Of a DNA stretch of 33,529 nucleotides, positions 23,580 to 30,330 are shown piece after piece; positions within the stretch are counted from its first letter, which is position 1, and each line of letters starts with the position of its first letter. The notes below the pieces were generated by a model. That model was given only the letters and a program-made list of their open reading frames with translations, did not search any database and had not been told where the DNA came from. The DNA is from an uncultured Prevotella sp. Its GTDB lineage: Bacteria; Bacteroidota; Bacteroidia; Bacteroidales; Bacteroidaceae. Location of the stretch: positions 1-33,529 of the forward strand of contig CAJOEC010000059.1 of assembly GCA_905233425.1 (NCBI GenBank). Direction: 5' to 3'. The translations under genes and the position numbers were made by a program.

Positions 23580-23780
23580 TCACGCTTCCAGTTCGCGCAG
23601 CAGGTCGTTGAGGATGTACTCGTCGCTCTGCAGCTGCAGGCCGCTGTCGGGGTTGGCCAGCAGGGCGTAGGTGCGCGAGTTGTAGAGAATGTCGAGTGCG
23701 CGCTCGGTGTCGATGTCGAGACGCTCGGCCAGCAGGGCTACGATGCGGCCCTCCTTGCGCCATAGTACCTGGTCTCTCAT
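23580..23780 (-). CDS. Small hypothetical protein coupled to DUF3791
   Basis: A 66-residue protein beginning MRDQVLWRKEGRIVALLAER and continuing with ALDILYNSRTYALL and LQSDEYILNDLLREL. Small proteins with this ERALDxxYxSxTYxLL pattern often occur after DUF3791 genes in Bacteroidetes. The ATG at 23780 overlaps the DUF3791 stop in an ATGA; the longer upstream frame is inside that gene. Function unknown; the arrangement suggests a toxin-antitoxin or effector accessory role, but the DUF3990 gene often found in such groups is absent. Confidence 0.65.
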   Translation of the reverse strand: MRDQVLWRKEGRIVALLAERLDIDTERALDILYNSRTYALLANPDSGLQLQSDEYILNDLLRELEA

Positions 23781-24034
23781 CGCTGGCCTCCTTTCATTTC
23801 CTTTTCTTTGGCGTCCCAGCTCTTCAGGGCCTGCTCCACGTTCCACACCACGCCGTCGATGCTCTCGGCGTGCAGCGTGTCGTAGCAGTCAAGCAGCAGT
23901 CGGCGCACCAGCCCGTGGTGCTTCAGGCGGTTGTGCAGCTCAGTGGCGGTGATGCCCATGCGCTGCGCCGTGGCACCGATGGCCAACGTGGCGAACTGCG
24001 TCTGCGTTAGAGTCATTGCCTTCATCTGTCTCAT
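23777..24034 (-). CDS. DUF3791 protein
   Basis: An 85-residue protein whose centre LHNRLKHHGLVRRLLLDCYD and following TLHAESIDGVVWNVEQAL fit the DUF3791 pattern (helical, YDxLHxxS...VV..V...L). Function unknown. The start at 24034 (MRQMKAM) could instead be the second or third Met. No promoter of the usual type was found just upstream, where a GCGCAGCC motif and an AATCTGTG repeat lie (24062-24101). Confidence 0.68.
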   Translation of the reverse strand: MRQMKAMTLTQTQFATLAIGATAQRMGITATELHNRLKHHGLVRRLLLDCYDTLHAESIDGVVWNVEQALKSWDAKEKEMKGGQR

Positions 24035-24061
24035 AGTCCGTTATCTTTTTAATAGATTCCA

Positions 24062-24101
24062 ACGCGCAGCCAAAATCTGTGAAATCTGTGCAATCTGTGG
24101 T
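24062..24101. repeat. GCGCAGC motif followed by AATCTGTG array
   Basis: ACGCGCAGCC is followed by three degenerate copies of a 9-bp unit AATCTGTGA. Similar CTGTG- or CCGTG-based arrays lie at 21071-21085 and 22592-22613. Confidence 0.6.
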
Positions 24102-24168
24102 TAAAAAAGAACTTGAGAAAAATTTGGTCCACGTATTTTTGTTTTCCGAAACAACAAACGATGGAGGT

Positions 24169-24332
24169 CAGATTAAACGCATTATAACGAAAATACTCTT
24201 TTTATGGAAACGAATGTGAATAATATGAATAATCTATTCCACAAATATTTATAATTATTATTCAAATTCGTGGACAAAATTATGATAATTATTCAAATTC
24301 GTTTCCAAAATATTTATAATGCGTTTAATCTG
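24169..24332. repeat. Large AT-rich inverted repeat
   Basis: Bases 24169-24186 are the exact reverse complement of 24315-24332 (18 bp). Inside, 24214-24233 pairs with 24288-24307 with one mismatch, and the unit ATTCAAATTCGT occurs twice (about 24259-24271 and 24290-24302). The whole 164-bp segment can form a cruciform. No gene overlaps it. Confidence 0.85.
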
Positions 24333-24380
24333 CGATGGAGGTCGAAATCTTACATTTTTTGTAGATTTCGCCCCCCATCG
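24333..24380. repeat. Hairpin downstream of rhaA
   Basis: CGATGG...CGAAATCTTACA pairs with TGTAGATTTCG...CCATCG around a short T-rich loop. It lies 26 bases beyond the rhaA stop and could end rhaA transcription, though no U-run follows on the minus strand. GATGGAGGTC also occurs at 24160-24169, just outside the left arm of the neighbouring inverted repeat. Confidence 0.65.
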
Positions 24381-24406
24381 TTCCTTTTTGGCTAATGTCC
24401 GGCAGT

Positions 24407-25657
24407 CTATCGTTTCGAGGTCACGTCCTTCTCGTACTGCTGGATGCAGGCGATGAACTCCTCGCCTACAGGCACGTTGTTCTTCAGGTTGAAGTAGTCG
24501 TAGACGGCGCCGAAAGGCATCGACTTGGCCTCCTCCATCAGGGCGAGGCGTTCGAAGAACTGGCCGTTGTCCTCATACTCACGCAGCTTGGCCTTCGGTT
24601 CGAGCATGGCCTGCAGGATGCACTTCTGCGTGGCGCGGCTGCCGATGATGTAGGCACCGATGCGGTTGATGCTGGCATCGAAGTAGTCGAGGCCGACATG
24701 GGCACGGTCGAGGGCGTCGCTGCGCACCAGCTCCTTGAAGAGGTCGAGCGTCTGATCGTTCATGATGGTCACGTGGTCGCTGTCCCAGCGCACGGGGCGG
24801 CTGACGTGGAGCATCAGCTCAGGCACGTACATCAGCAGGGTCGAGACGAAGTCGCTGACGTTCTCAGTCGGCTCGTAGTGGCCGGTGTCGAGGGTGTAGA
24901 TGCACTTGCGCGTTGCGCAGTAGGCGGTGTAGAAGTCGTGGCTGCCCACGGTGTAGCTCTCTAAGCCGATGCCGAAGAGTTTGGCCTCGAAGCAGTTCTT
25001 CACCCAGTCGAGCTTCTCCTCCATGATCTCGTCGAGCGAGGCGGCAAGAATCTCGCGGTACTTCTTGCGCTGTACGGGGATGTCCTTCATGCCGTCGTGC
25101 ACCCAGATGTTCATGATGCAGGGGTCGTTCTGAGCCTTGCCCATGGCGTCGGCAATCTTGCGGCAGCGCTTGGTATGCTCAATCCAGAAGTCGCGGATCG
25201 ACTTGTCGGGGTTGGCCAGCGAGAGGTCGCCGCTCTTCGGGTGGGAGAACGAGGTGGAGTTGAAGTCGAGCTTCATGTTGTTCTCCTTCGCCCAGTCAAT
25301 CCAGCTCTGGAAATGCTCCACGCCACACTGGTCGCGGTCAACGAACTTGCCGCCGAAGTCGCCGTAGATCTCGTGGAGGTTCAGGCGGTGGTTGCCGCCG
25401 AGCAGGGTCTTCACAAACTCGATGTCCTGGCGCACCTCGTCGATGGTGCGGGCGCGGCCGGGATAGTTGCCCGTGGTCTGTATGCCGCCGCTGAGAGCCT
25501 CGTTGCGCTCGAAGCCCACCACGTCGTCGGTCTGCCAGCAATGCAGCGAGAGCTGCTGCTTCTGCAGTTGGTCAAGTACTGCGTCGGTGTCGACGCCAAT
25601 GGCTGCATAACGCTCTTTTGCTACGGCGTATGCTTGTTCAATAAGATTAGCTTTCAT
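24407..25657 (-). CDS. rhaA: L-rhamnose isomerase
   Basis: Converts L-rhamnose to L-rhamnulose in the cytoplasm, the first step of rhamnose use; metal-dependent TIM barrel. The 416-residue length matches the enterobacterial-type enzyme (about 419). Recognisable stretches are LSLHCWQTDDVVGFE, GGIQTTGNYPGRART, LNLHEIYGDFGGKFVDRDQ, NIWVHDGMKDIP, LDTGHYEPTENVSDF and HVSRPVRWDSDHV, carrying the His/Asp/Glu metal ligands. It stands alone here: the usual kinase, aldolase, permease and AraC-type regulator are not adjacent. A -7 box lies upstream. Confidence 0.96.
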   Translation of the reverse strand: MKANLIEQAYAVAKERYAAIGVDTDAVLDQLQKQQLSLHCWQTDDVVGFERNEALSGGIQTTGNYPGRARTIDEVRQDIEFVKTLLGGNHRLNLHEIYGDFGGKFVDRDQCGVEHFQSWIDWAKENNMKLDFNSTSFSHPKSGDLSLANPDKSIRDFWIEHTKRCRKIADAMGKAQNDPCIMNIWVHDGMKDIPVQRKKYREILAASLDEIMEEKLDWVKNCFEAKLFGIGLESYTVGSHDFYTAYCATRKCIYTLDTGHYEPTENVSDFVSTLLMYVPELMLHVSRPVRWDSDHVTIMNDQTLDLFKELVRSDALDRAHVGLDYFDASINRIGAYIIGSRATQKCILQAMLEPKAKLREYEDNGQFFERLALMEEAKSMPFGAVYDYFNLKNNVPVGEEFIACIQQYEKDVTSKR

Positions 25658-25700
25658 TGATAAATAGGGTTGTTTTTAGGTTAAATCAATTTTTCATCGG

Positions 25701-25708
25701 CAAAGGTA
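25701..25708 (-). promoter_or_regulatory. -7 promoter box for rhaA
   Basis: TACCTTTG on the minus strand, 43 bases before the rhaA start. No clear TTTG lies at the usual distance, so expression may need an activator; that is an inference. Confidence 0.5.
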
Positions 25709-25915
25709 CGGACATTTTGACATATCGCTCTTCGATTTTTGACAAACTATCTATAATTTTTCACTTTTCAACTATTTTTCGAATTGGGCAAGATTCTCGA
25801 AAACAATTATTCAAAAAACGTGCTTTTTATACGTAACTCGTTGATTACAAGAGGGCTAATTTTACGTCTCGATTCTTCCAAAAACATATTTCCGCTGCTA
25901 CTGCCATATAGCGGA
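25709..25915. other. AT-rich intergenic stretch
   Basis: No gene supported. A 61-codon frame on the plus strand (25784-25969) has no family resemblance and runs through the hairpin that follows. Confidence 0.5.
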
Positions 25916-25949
25916 TACCGGGCGGACAGCAATTGCCGCCCGCCCGGTA
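25916..25949. repeat. GC-rich hairpin
   Basis: TACCGGGCGG at 25916-25925 is the exact reverse complement of 25940-25949; the 14-base loop contains CAATTG. Possible terminator between the rhaA region and the secreted-protein gene. Confidence 0.7.
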
Positions 25950-25967
25950 TTCAACACATCTTTCTTT

Positions 25968-26067
25968 AACATATAATTACCATGTAATTGAACATTAATT
26001 TCTCATTAATCTTTGTGCGCAGCAATTAATGTACAATTAATGTTCAATTACATGGCAATTATATGTT
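25968..26067. repeat. 100-bp AT-rich inverted repeat with GTGCGCAGC centre
   Basis: The 33-bp arms 25968-26000 and 26035-26067 are inverted copies with one mismatch. The arms and loop repeat ATTAATGT and CATGTAATTG units. The centre carries TGTGCGCAGC (26014-26023), like the core of the hairpins at 21186 and 22410. Confidence 0.88.
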
Positions 26068-26096
26068 TAAAATGATTATCCGCAATCAGGTGACTA

Positions 26097-26230
26097 AGAC
26101 GCTGACGGCGTCTCCTTTCAATAACCGAGGGTACGAGCGTAGCGAGCACCCCCGTATAGCAGGTGTATGGGTAACATCGACCCTAAAGGGGTCGCCCGTG
26201 CTCACGGGCGCCCCTCCCATCGCCGCTGTT
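26097..26230. repeat. Cluster of short hairpins downstream of the secreted-protein gene
   Basis: Consecutive small palindromes: AGACGC with GCGTCT (26097-26113), CGACCC with GGGTCG (26179-26195), CCCGT with ACGGG just after. It resembles the cluster at 20-225. It could end transcription of the minus-strand gene at 26265-28961. Confidence 0.6.
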
Positions 26231-26264
26231 GGGGCACACCCTTCTTTAATGGGAGAAGCGCGGC

Positions 26265-28961
26265 CTACTGCACCACGACCTTTCTGCCGCCGTGGATGTA
26301 CAGTCCCTTGCGGGTGGGCTGGCCGTCGAGCTTCACGCCGTCGAGGGTGTAGTAATCACTCCCCTCGCCCTTTGGAGAGAGGCCGGGGGTGAGGCTGATC
26401 CCCGTTTCCTCGGAGCCGTCGCCGAAGTTGAGCGAGAACGCCCGGACGCCATTCGGACTGCCCGGCTTAGGCTCCCCGGCGGTCAGGCCCTTCTTCAGCT
26501 CGAAGTAGCCGCGGCATGACTTCACCGCGAAGTCCGTGGCCGTCGGGTAGTAGAGCGTGTTGCCCTCGCCCAAGTAGAGCTTCGTGTTGTCGGCGGTGTA
26601 GATGCCCTCGGGCGAGAAGGTGCCGCAGAAGTCCACCCACTCGGTCGAGACATCGGCGGCGGTGCTGCTCACCGTCACCCCCGTGAACATGAGGTCGCTC
26701 TCCGTCAGGTGCTGGCCCGTGGCGTCCCACTTGATGATGTACGGCCGTCCCGCCTCCATCGTGGTCACGGCTCCCTCGCCCGAAGCGGGGGTGAAGTTCA
26801 GCGTCAGCGTGCCGCCGCTGAAGCCCGACGTGCTGAGTGTCCGCACATCCACCCCGTCGCCGTCGAGCACGCTGCCCGCAATCGTCACGCTGAACGGCAG
26901 GCACAGCGTGTTCCATGCCCCGTCCTTCCACAGCGTGCGACCTGAGAGCGTCACGTCGGCCACGTAGCCGCTGATGTCCGTCAGGTCGTTCGTGGCATTG
27001 TCGGCCAGGCTCACGCTGGCTTTCACGAGGTAGAACCGTCCGCCGCGCTTCAGTCCGCTGGCGTAGGCGGTGATGCCGCTCACGTCGTAGGCCGTGCCCA
27101 CTGCGCCGACGTTCTGGGGCACGAAGCCCTCGGTGGCGGGGGTATAGACGTAGGCCGCGGTGCCCTGCGCCGTGCCGAAGGCCTGGGTGTAGTAGCTGTT
27201 TTCGGGCGTGATGTTGCCGCCGCCGTTGTAGTAGAACGTGCCGCCTTTGACGCTGGAGCCGCTCTGCGGGGCGAAGAGGCAGTCCTTGATTTTCAGCGTG
27301 CTCTGGCTCCAGCCTGCGAAGCCGCCGCTTCTATCGCCGTTGCAGTTGATGGTGCCGTCGAACACGCAGCCCTCTATCTCCACATTTCCACCGATGCTGA
27401 AGCCGCCGGCATAGTTCCCGCTATTGATGCTTACGCTGCTCACGCAGTTGATGATGTGGCTCGTGGCTGTCTCCCCGGTCGAACCAGTCTCGCCGATGAC
27501 GCCGGCGGCACGAGAGCCGTTGCTGATGGTGCCTTCGACGCGGAGGTCCTGAATCGTGGCGCCATCGACGTAGCGGAAGGGTGCGGCGTAGTTCTCGGTG
27601 TTCTCGTAGCTGACGGTCAGCGTATTCTTGTTGCCGTCGAAGGTGCCCGTGAACTTATGGCTGCTCGAGCCCGCCATGCGGGTGACGCTGATGCTGTTGC
27701 CCAGCTTCACCGTCTTGCCGGTGAACGATGTGCCACCGTCGAGCAGGTCGCAGAACTGGCCCCAGCCCGCAGCGGTGTTGATGGTGTAGGTGTTGCCGTT
27801 GACGATGAGGTCATCCTCCATATGCCACTGTGCGTAGAGCGTGATGTTTGCCGTCAGGTAGATATTCTGCTGGTCGTTGTAGGCCGTGCCGCTGCCGTCG
27901 GCCTTGGTGTTCCAGCCCGTGAAGCTGTAGCCGTCGCGGGTGAAGGTGCAGGGCGACAGGTTTTTCCACTCCATTTTTCCATACACTTGGTCGTCCATCG
28001 TGCCCTCGCCGCCGTTGGCATCGTAGTGGACGGTGTGACTTGAATAAATAGGGTCAGGGGAAATATCTTGCCACTGCGCGTAGAGCGTGATGGTCTCGTA
28101 CTCCGCTGCGATGTCAGTTACCACCTGGCCGTTGCTGTAGCTGACACCGCTGCCGTTGGCCTTGGTGTTCCAGCCAGAGAAAGCATAGAAGGGATTGGGG
28201 TGGGTAAATGCATTAGCCGCCAGCTCTTGCGCCACGCCGACGGTGAACGTCTGGTCGGCCATCGTGCCCGAAGCAAGGCCATTGTTTTTATCGAAGTGGA
28301 CGCAGTATCTGTTGGGGGGAAGGGCAGTCCACTGCGCGTAGAGCGTGAGGCTTTTCATCAGGTAGATATTCTGCTGGTCGGTGTAGGTCATGCCGCTGCC
28401 GTCGGCCTTGGTGTTCCAGCCCGTGAAGCGGTAGCCCGTGAGGGTGAAGGCGTTGGCAGTCAGGTTTTTCTCCTCGCCGGCATCGAACGTTTGGTCGGCC
28501 ATCGTGCCCGTGCCGCCGTTGGCGTCGAAGTGGACGGTGTAAAAGGGGTCGTCGCCACCCGAAGATTGACTGCTTACCGTGATGTATATGTCATAGGTAT
28601 TGCCATCGGAAACGCTGAAAGAACAGCCGGTGCCGCTTTGGGTTAACCCTTCAACGCCGCTACATGTCACGGTGATGTCCTCTGATGAGGTAACGGAAAT
28701 GCGGATTTGATCAACCAAAAGACCATCGAAAGTGGTCTGAATTCCGTTCGTCAACTTTTTGGTTTCGACTCCACGATCAAAAATACTGCTCCAAGTAGTC
28801 GCATTAATGGTGATATCATCGATGAACACCGGAATTTCACACGTGATGTGGGGTGTGAGTTTGATGTTCGCCCGCGCCGTTTGTGCTCCTGCGAAGGCCA
28901 TGACGAGCATGAGCAGCATCATGGCCGCCCGCCTGACAGAATGTTTTGCTTTTTTCTTCAT
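26265..28961 (-). CDS. Secreted InlB B-repeat protein with conserved C-terminal tail
   Basis: An 898-residue exported protein. A signal peptide covers about residues 1-32 (RRAAMMLLMLVMAFAGAQTA). Three Listeria-Bacteroides (InlB B, Flg_new) repeats lie at about 140-213, 217-295 and 306-378, each with the pattern VHFDANGG...GYxFTGWNTKADGSG...ITLYAQW. A GLUG-like beta-helical region follows (about 420-540: TFDGNKNTLTVSY, AAGVIGETG, YAGGFSIGG, GCVFDGTI). The last residues LDGQPTRKGLYIHGGRK plus VVVQ are the tail shared by many Prevotella secreted proteins. SLTPGLSPKGEG near 860-872 comes from a palindromic repeat. The role is probably surface adhesion or glycan contact, not certain. No promoter lies directly upstream; the 147-bp repeat does. 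Confidence 0.85.
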   Translation of the reverse strand: MKKKAKHSVRRAAMMLLMLVMAFAGAQTARANIKLTPHITCEIPVFIDDITINATTWSSIFDRGVETKKLTNGIQTTFDGLLVDQIRISVTSSEDITVTCSGVEGLTQSGTGCSFSVSDGNTYDIYITVSSQSSGGDDPFYTVHFDANGGTGTMADQTFDAGEEKNLTANAFTLTGYRFTGWNTKADGSGMTYTDQQNIYLMKSLTLYAQWTALPPNRYCVHFDKNNGLASGTMADQTFTVGVAQELAANAFTHPNPFYAFSGWNTKANGSGVSYSNGQVVTDIAAEYETITLYAQWQDISPDPIYSSHTVHYDANGGEGTMDDQVYGKMEWKNLSPCTFTRDGYSFTGWNTKADGSGTAYNDQQNIYLTANITLYAQWHMEDDLIVNGNTYTINTAAGWGQFCDLLDGGTSFTGKTVKLGNSISVTRMAGSSSHKFTGTFDGNKNTLTVSYENTENYAAPFRYVDGATIQDLRVEGTISNGSRAAGVIGETGSTGETATSHIINCVSSVSINSGNYAGGFSIGGNVEIEGCVFDGTINCNGDRSGGFAGWSQSTLKIKDCLFAPQSGSSVKGGTFYYNGGGNITPENSYYTQAFGTAQGTAAYVYTPATEGFVPQNVGAVGTAYDVSGITAYASGLKRGGRFYLVKASVSLADNATNDLTDISGYVADVTLSGRTLWKDGAWNTLCLPFSVTIAGSVLDGDGVDVRTLSTSGFSGGTLTLNFTPASGEGAVTTMEAGRPYIIKWDATGQHLTESDLMFTGVTVSSTAADVSTEWVDFCGTFSPEGIYTADNTKLYLGEGNTLYYPTATDFAVKSCRGYFELKKGLTAGEPKPGSPNGVRAFSLNFGDGSEETGISLTPGLSPKGEGSDYYTLDGVKLDGQPTRKGLYIHGGRKVVVQ
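26358..26396. repeat. Short palindromic element inside the secreted-protein gene
   Basis: On the plus strand CCCCTCGCCCTTTGGAGAG and GGGGGTGAGG form the short version of the CCCTCCC/GGGAGGG palindromes found elsewhere in the window. On the minus strand it is read in frame as SLTPGLSPKGEG between ETGI and DYYTLDG, which are contiguous in the usual tail. Confidence 0.75.
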
Positions 28962-28981
28962 TTTGCTTGATTTTTATTGTT

Positions 28982-29128
28982 GGTATGTTCTACAAATTGC
29001 AAAAACTACGCGCAGCCTTTCCCCTCCCTTGTAGGGGAGGGGTTAGGGGTGGGGTCAGTATATAATTAGCAGACAAGTAGGGAGGGGAGCGGCTGCGCAC
29101 CATTTAATTAGATTAATAGAAATCACCT
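28982..29128. repeat. 147-bp direct repeat, copy A
   Basis: It matches 33057-33195 base for base, except for 8 extra bases (TAGGGAGG after GACAAG). It contains ACGCGCAGCC, the palindrome CCCCTCCCTTGTAGGGGAGG, TATATAATTAGC and GGCTGCGCACC. It sits 20 bases upstream of the secreted-protein start on the minus strand, and directly before the promoter of the GNAT pair on the plus strand. Confidence 0.97.
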
Positions 29129-29159
29129 GTTTATATTCTGTTATTTCAATTATTCTTCG

Positions 29160-29167
29160 TAACTTTG
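29160..29167 (+). promoter_or_regulatory. -7 promoter box for the GNAT pair
   Basis: TAACTTTG, 30 bases before the antitoxin start. A good TTTG at the -33 position is lacking; CTG at 29138-29140 is at the right spacing (19). Confidence 0.55.
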
Positions 29168-29197
29168 CAGCCGCAAACCCATAAAACGATTACGACT

Positions 29198-29368
29198 ATG
29201 GCAAGACCGATTAGAGAAACACCCGTGCTGAAGGGCGAGGATGCCTTCAACTTCGAGATGCGAAGGCTGGAGGTAGATAACATGAGCGAGGAGCAGCGTG
29301 CGGAGAACCGCCGCAAGCTTGACGAACAAGTGGAAAGGGCTAAGAAGTACATTAAAATCTGTTTCTAA
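29198..29368 (+). CDS. Small antitoxin-like protein of a GNAT pair
   Basis: A 56-residue protein, MARPIRETPVLKGEDAFNFE then MRRLEVDNMSEEQRAENRRK. The MARPIxETPVLxGEDA opening is common in small Bacteroidetes proteins encoded just before a GNAT or toxin-like gene and is a probable antitoxin. I chose the ATG at 29198 because the upstream ATG at 29165 overlaps the promoter box. Three bases separate it from the GNAT gene. Confidence 0.72.
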   Translation: MARPIRETPVLKGEDAFNFEMRRLEVDNMSEEQRAENRRKLDEQVERAKKYIKICF

Positions 29369-29371
29369 GCA

Positions 29372-29878
29372 ATGAATCTTGTACGTCTGACTCCTGACTA
29401 CGAGCTGACCGCCTTCGACTGCGGAGACGAGCAGCTGAACAATTTCCTGTTTGAGGACGCGAAGCCATCGTTCGAGCTGCGCATTGCCAATACGTTCATC
29501 CTTGAGGACGATGGACGTATTGCTGCTTACTTCTGTCTGCTGAACGACAAAGTGAGCAAGGACGATATTATCGGCAGCCGTTGGAAGAAGATTCGCGCGA
29601 AGTTTCCCAGCGGCAAGCAGTTCCGCAGCTATCCGACCATCAAGATTGGCCGGTTCGCGGTGTCCTTGGACTATCGTGGTAGGAATATCGGCAGCGACTT
29701 GATGGGTATGATCAAGAGGCTCCTGAATGACAGAATGGGACATTCCGCTTTCCGTTACATCACCGTGGATGCCTACCTCTCGGCTGTTCAGTTCTACGAG
29801 AAGGGAGGGGCCTGCGATGTTGATAACATCGTGGGAGGGCACCACGGCTTCGTGTTCGACATGAAGGAAGTGGAGTAG
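29372..29878 (+). CDS. GNAT acetyltransferase, probable TacT-like toxin
   Basis: A 168-residue GNAT-fold enzyme. The acetyl-CoA pyrophosphate loop is YRGRNIG (101-107) after the strand IGRFAVSLD, and the C-terminal part has ITVDAYLSAVQFYEKGG, whose tyrosine is the usual general acid. This fits the TacT/AtaT-like group that acetylates the amino group of aminoacyl-tRNA and blocks translation; the small gene before it would be the antitoxin. The non-RHH partner differs from classical TacA. Housekeeping acetylation cannot be excluded. Confidence 0.78.
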   Translation: MNLVRLTPDYELTAFDCGDEQLNNFLFEDAKPSFELRIANTFILEDDGRIAAYFCLLNDKVSKDDIIGSRWKKIRAKFPSGKQFRSYPTIKIGRFAVSLDYRGRNIGSDLMGMIKRLLNDRMGHSAFRYITVDAYLSAVQFYEKGGACDVDNIVGGHHGFVFDMKEVE

Positions 29879-30330
29879 CCCTCCCGCTCTCCTGTCCTCC
29901 GCAGACTTCATCCCCTGCACCGCCCTTTGCGCTGCGGGGGATTTTCGCGTCCGTATGTCCGTCATCGCTGTCATGCCACCTGAGTTATGAAGTTCGTTGA
30001 TGGGTAGAAAAAACAATGCGGCCTCCCTTGCACCGTTGCAAGGAAAGCCGTACTTGCCCTGTCAGGCGAGTGCAGACTGCGCCTCGGCATAGCTGGAGCA
30101 AGCTCCGCTCTGCTCTCGGCTTGCGCTGCACTTGACGCGGGCGCGCCTCTCTTCAATCGCGCGTACCTTAGAGAATAATAGTGAGTGAGTGAGTGAGTGA
30201 GTGATAACGAATTATTTGACATGGCCAAACAATTCGCGTTAAACAATGTTATCACCTCAATCTTTCTCATACCTGAAATCCCCTCTCGTTTAATGTCGTT
30301 CGGTTGGTTAGTGTCAATATCTTTAATATA
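29879..30330. other. Non-coding stretch with short palindromes and a tetranucleotide repeat
   Basis: No gene supported. It holds a near-perfect palindrome CCTTGCA...TGCAAGG (30026-30043), a GGAGCAAGCTCC-type motif (about 30092-30103) whose relative lies at 32600-32620, a (GTGA)6 run, and ACATGGCCAAACAAT near 30220, similar to the batD promoter region. A 99-codon frame on the minus strand (29971-30270) passes through all of these and looks accidental. Confidence 0.6.
30181..30204. repeat. Tetranucleotide run (GTGA)6
   Basis: Six perfect copies of GTGA, followed by GTGATAACG. Such runs change length by slippage. It is not inside a credible gene. Confidence 0.95.

Noticed and set aside
25784..25969. 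61-codon frame on the plus strand
   Set aside because: No ribosome site, promoter or family resemblance, and it passes through a strong hairpin.
27456..28646. 195- and 192-codon plus-strand frames opposite the secreted-protein gene
   Set aside because: Shadows of the InlB repeats on the other strand.
29971..30270. 99-codon frame on the minus strand
   Set aside because: It runs through the (GTGA)6 run and several palindromes, with a low-complexity SLTHSLTHYYSL segment and no start context.
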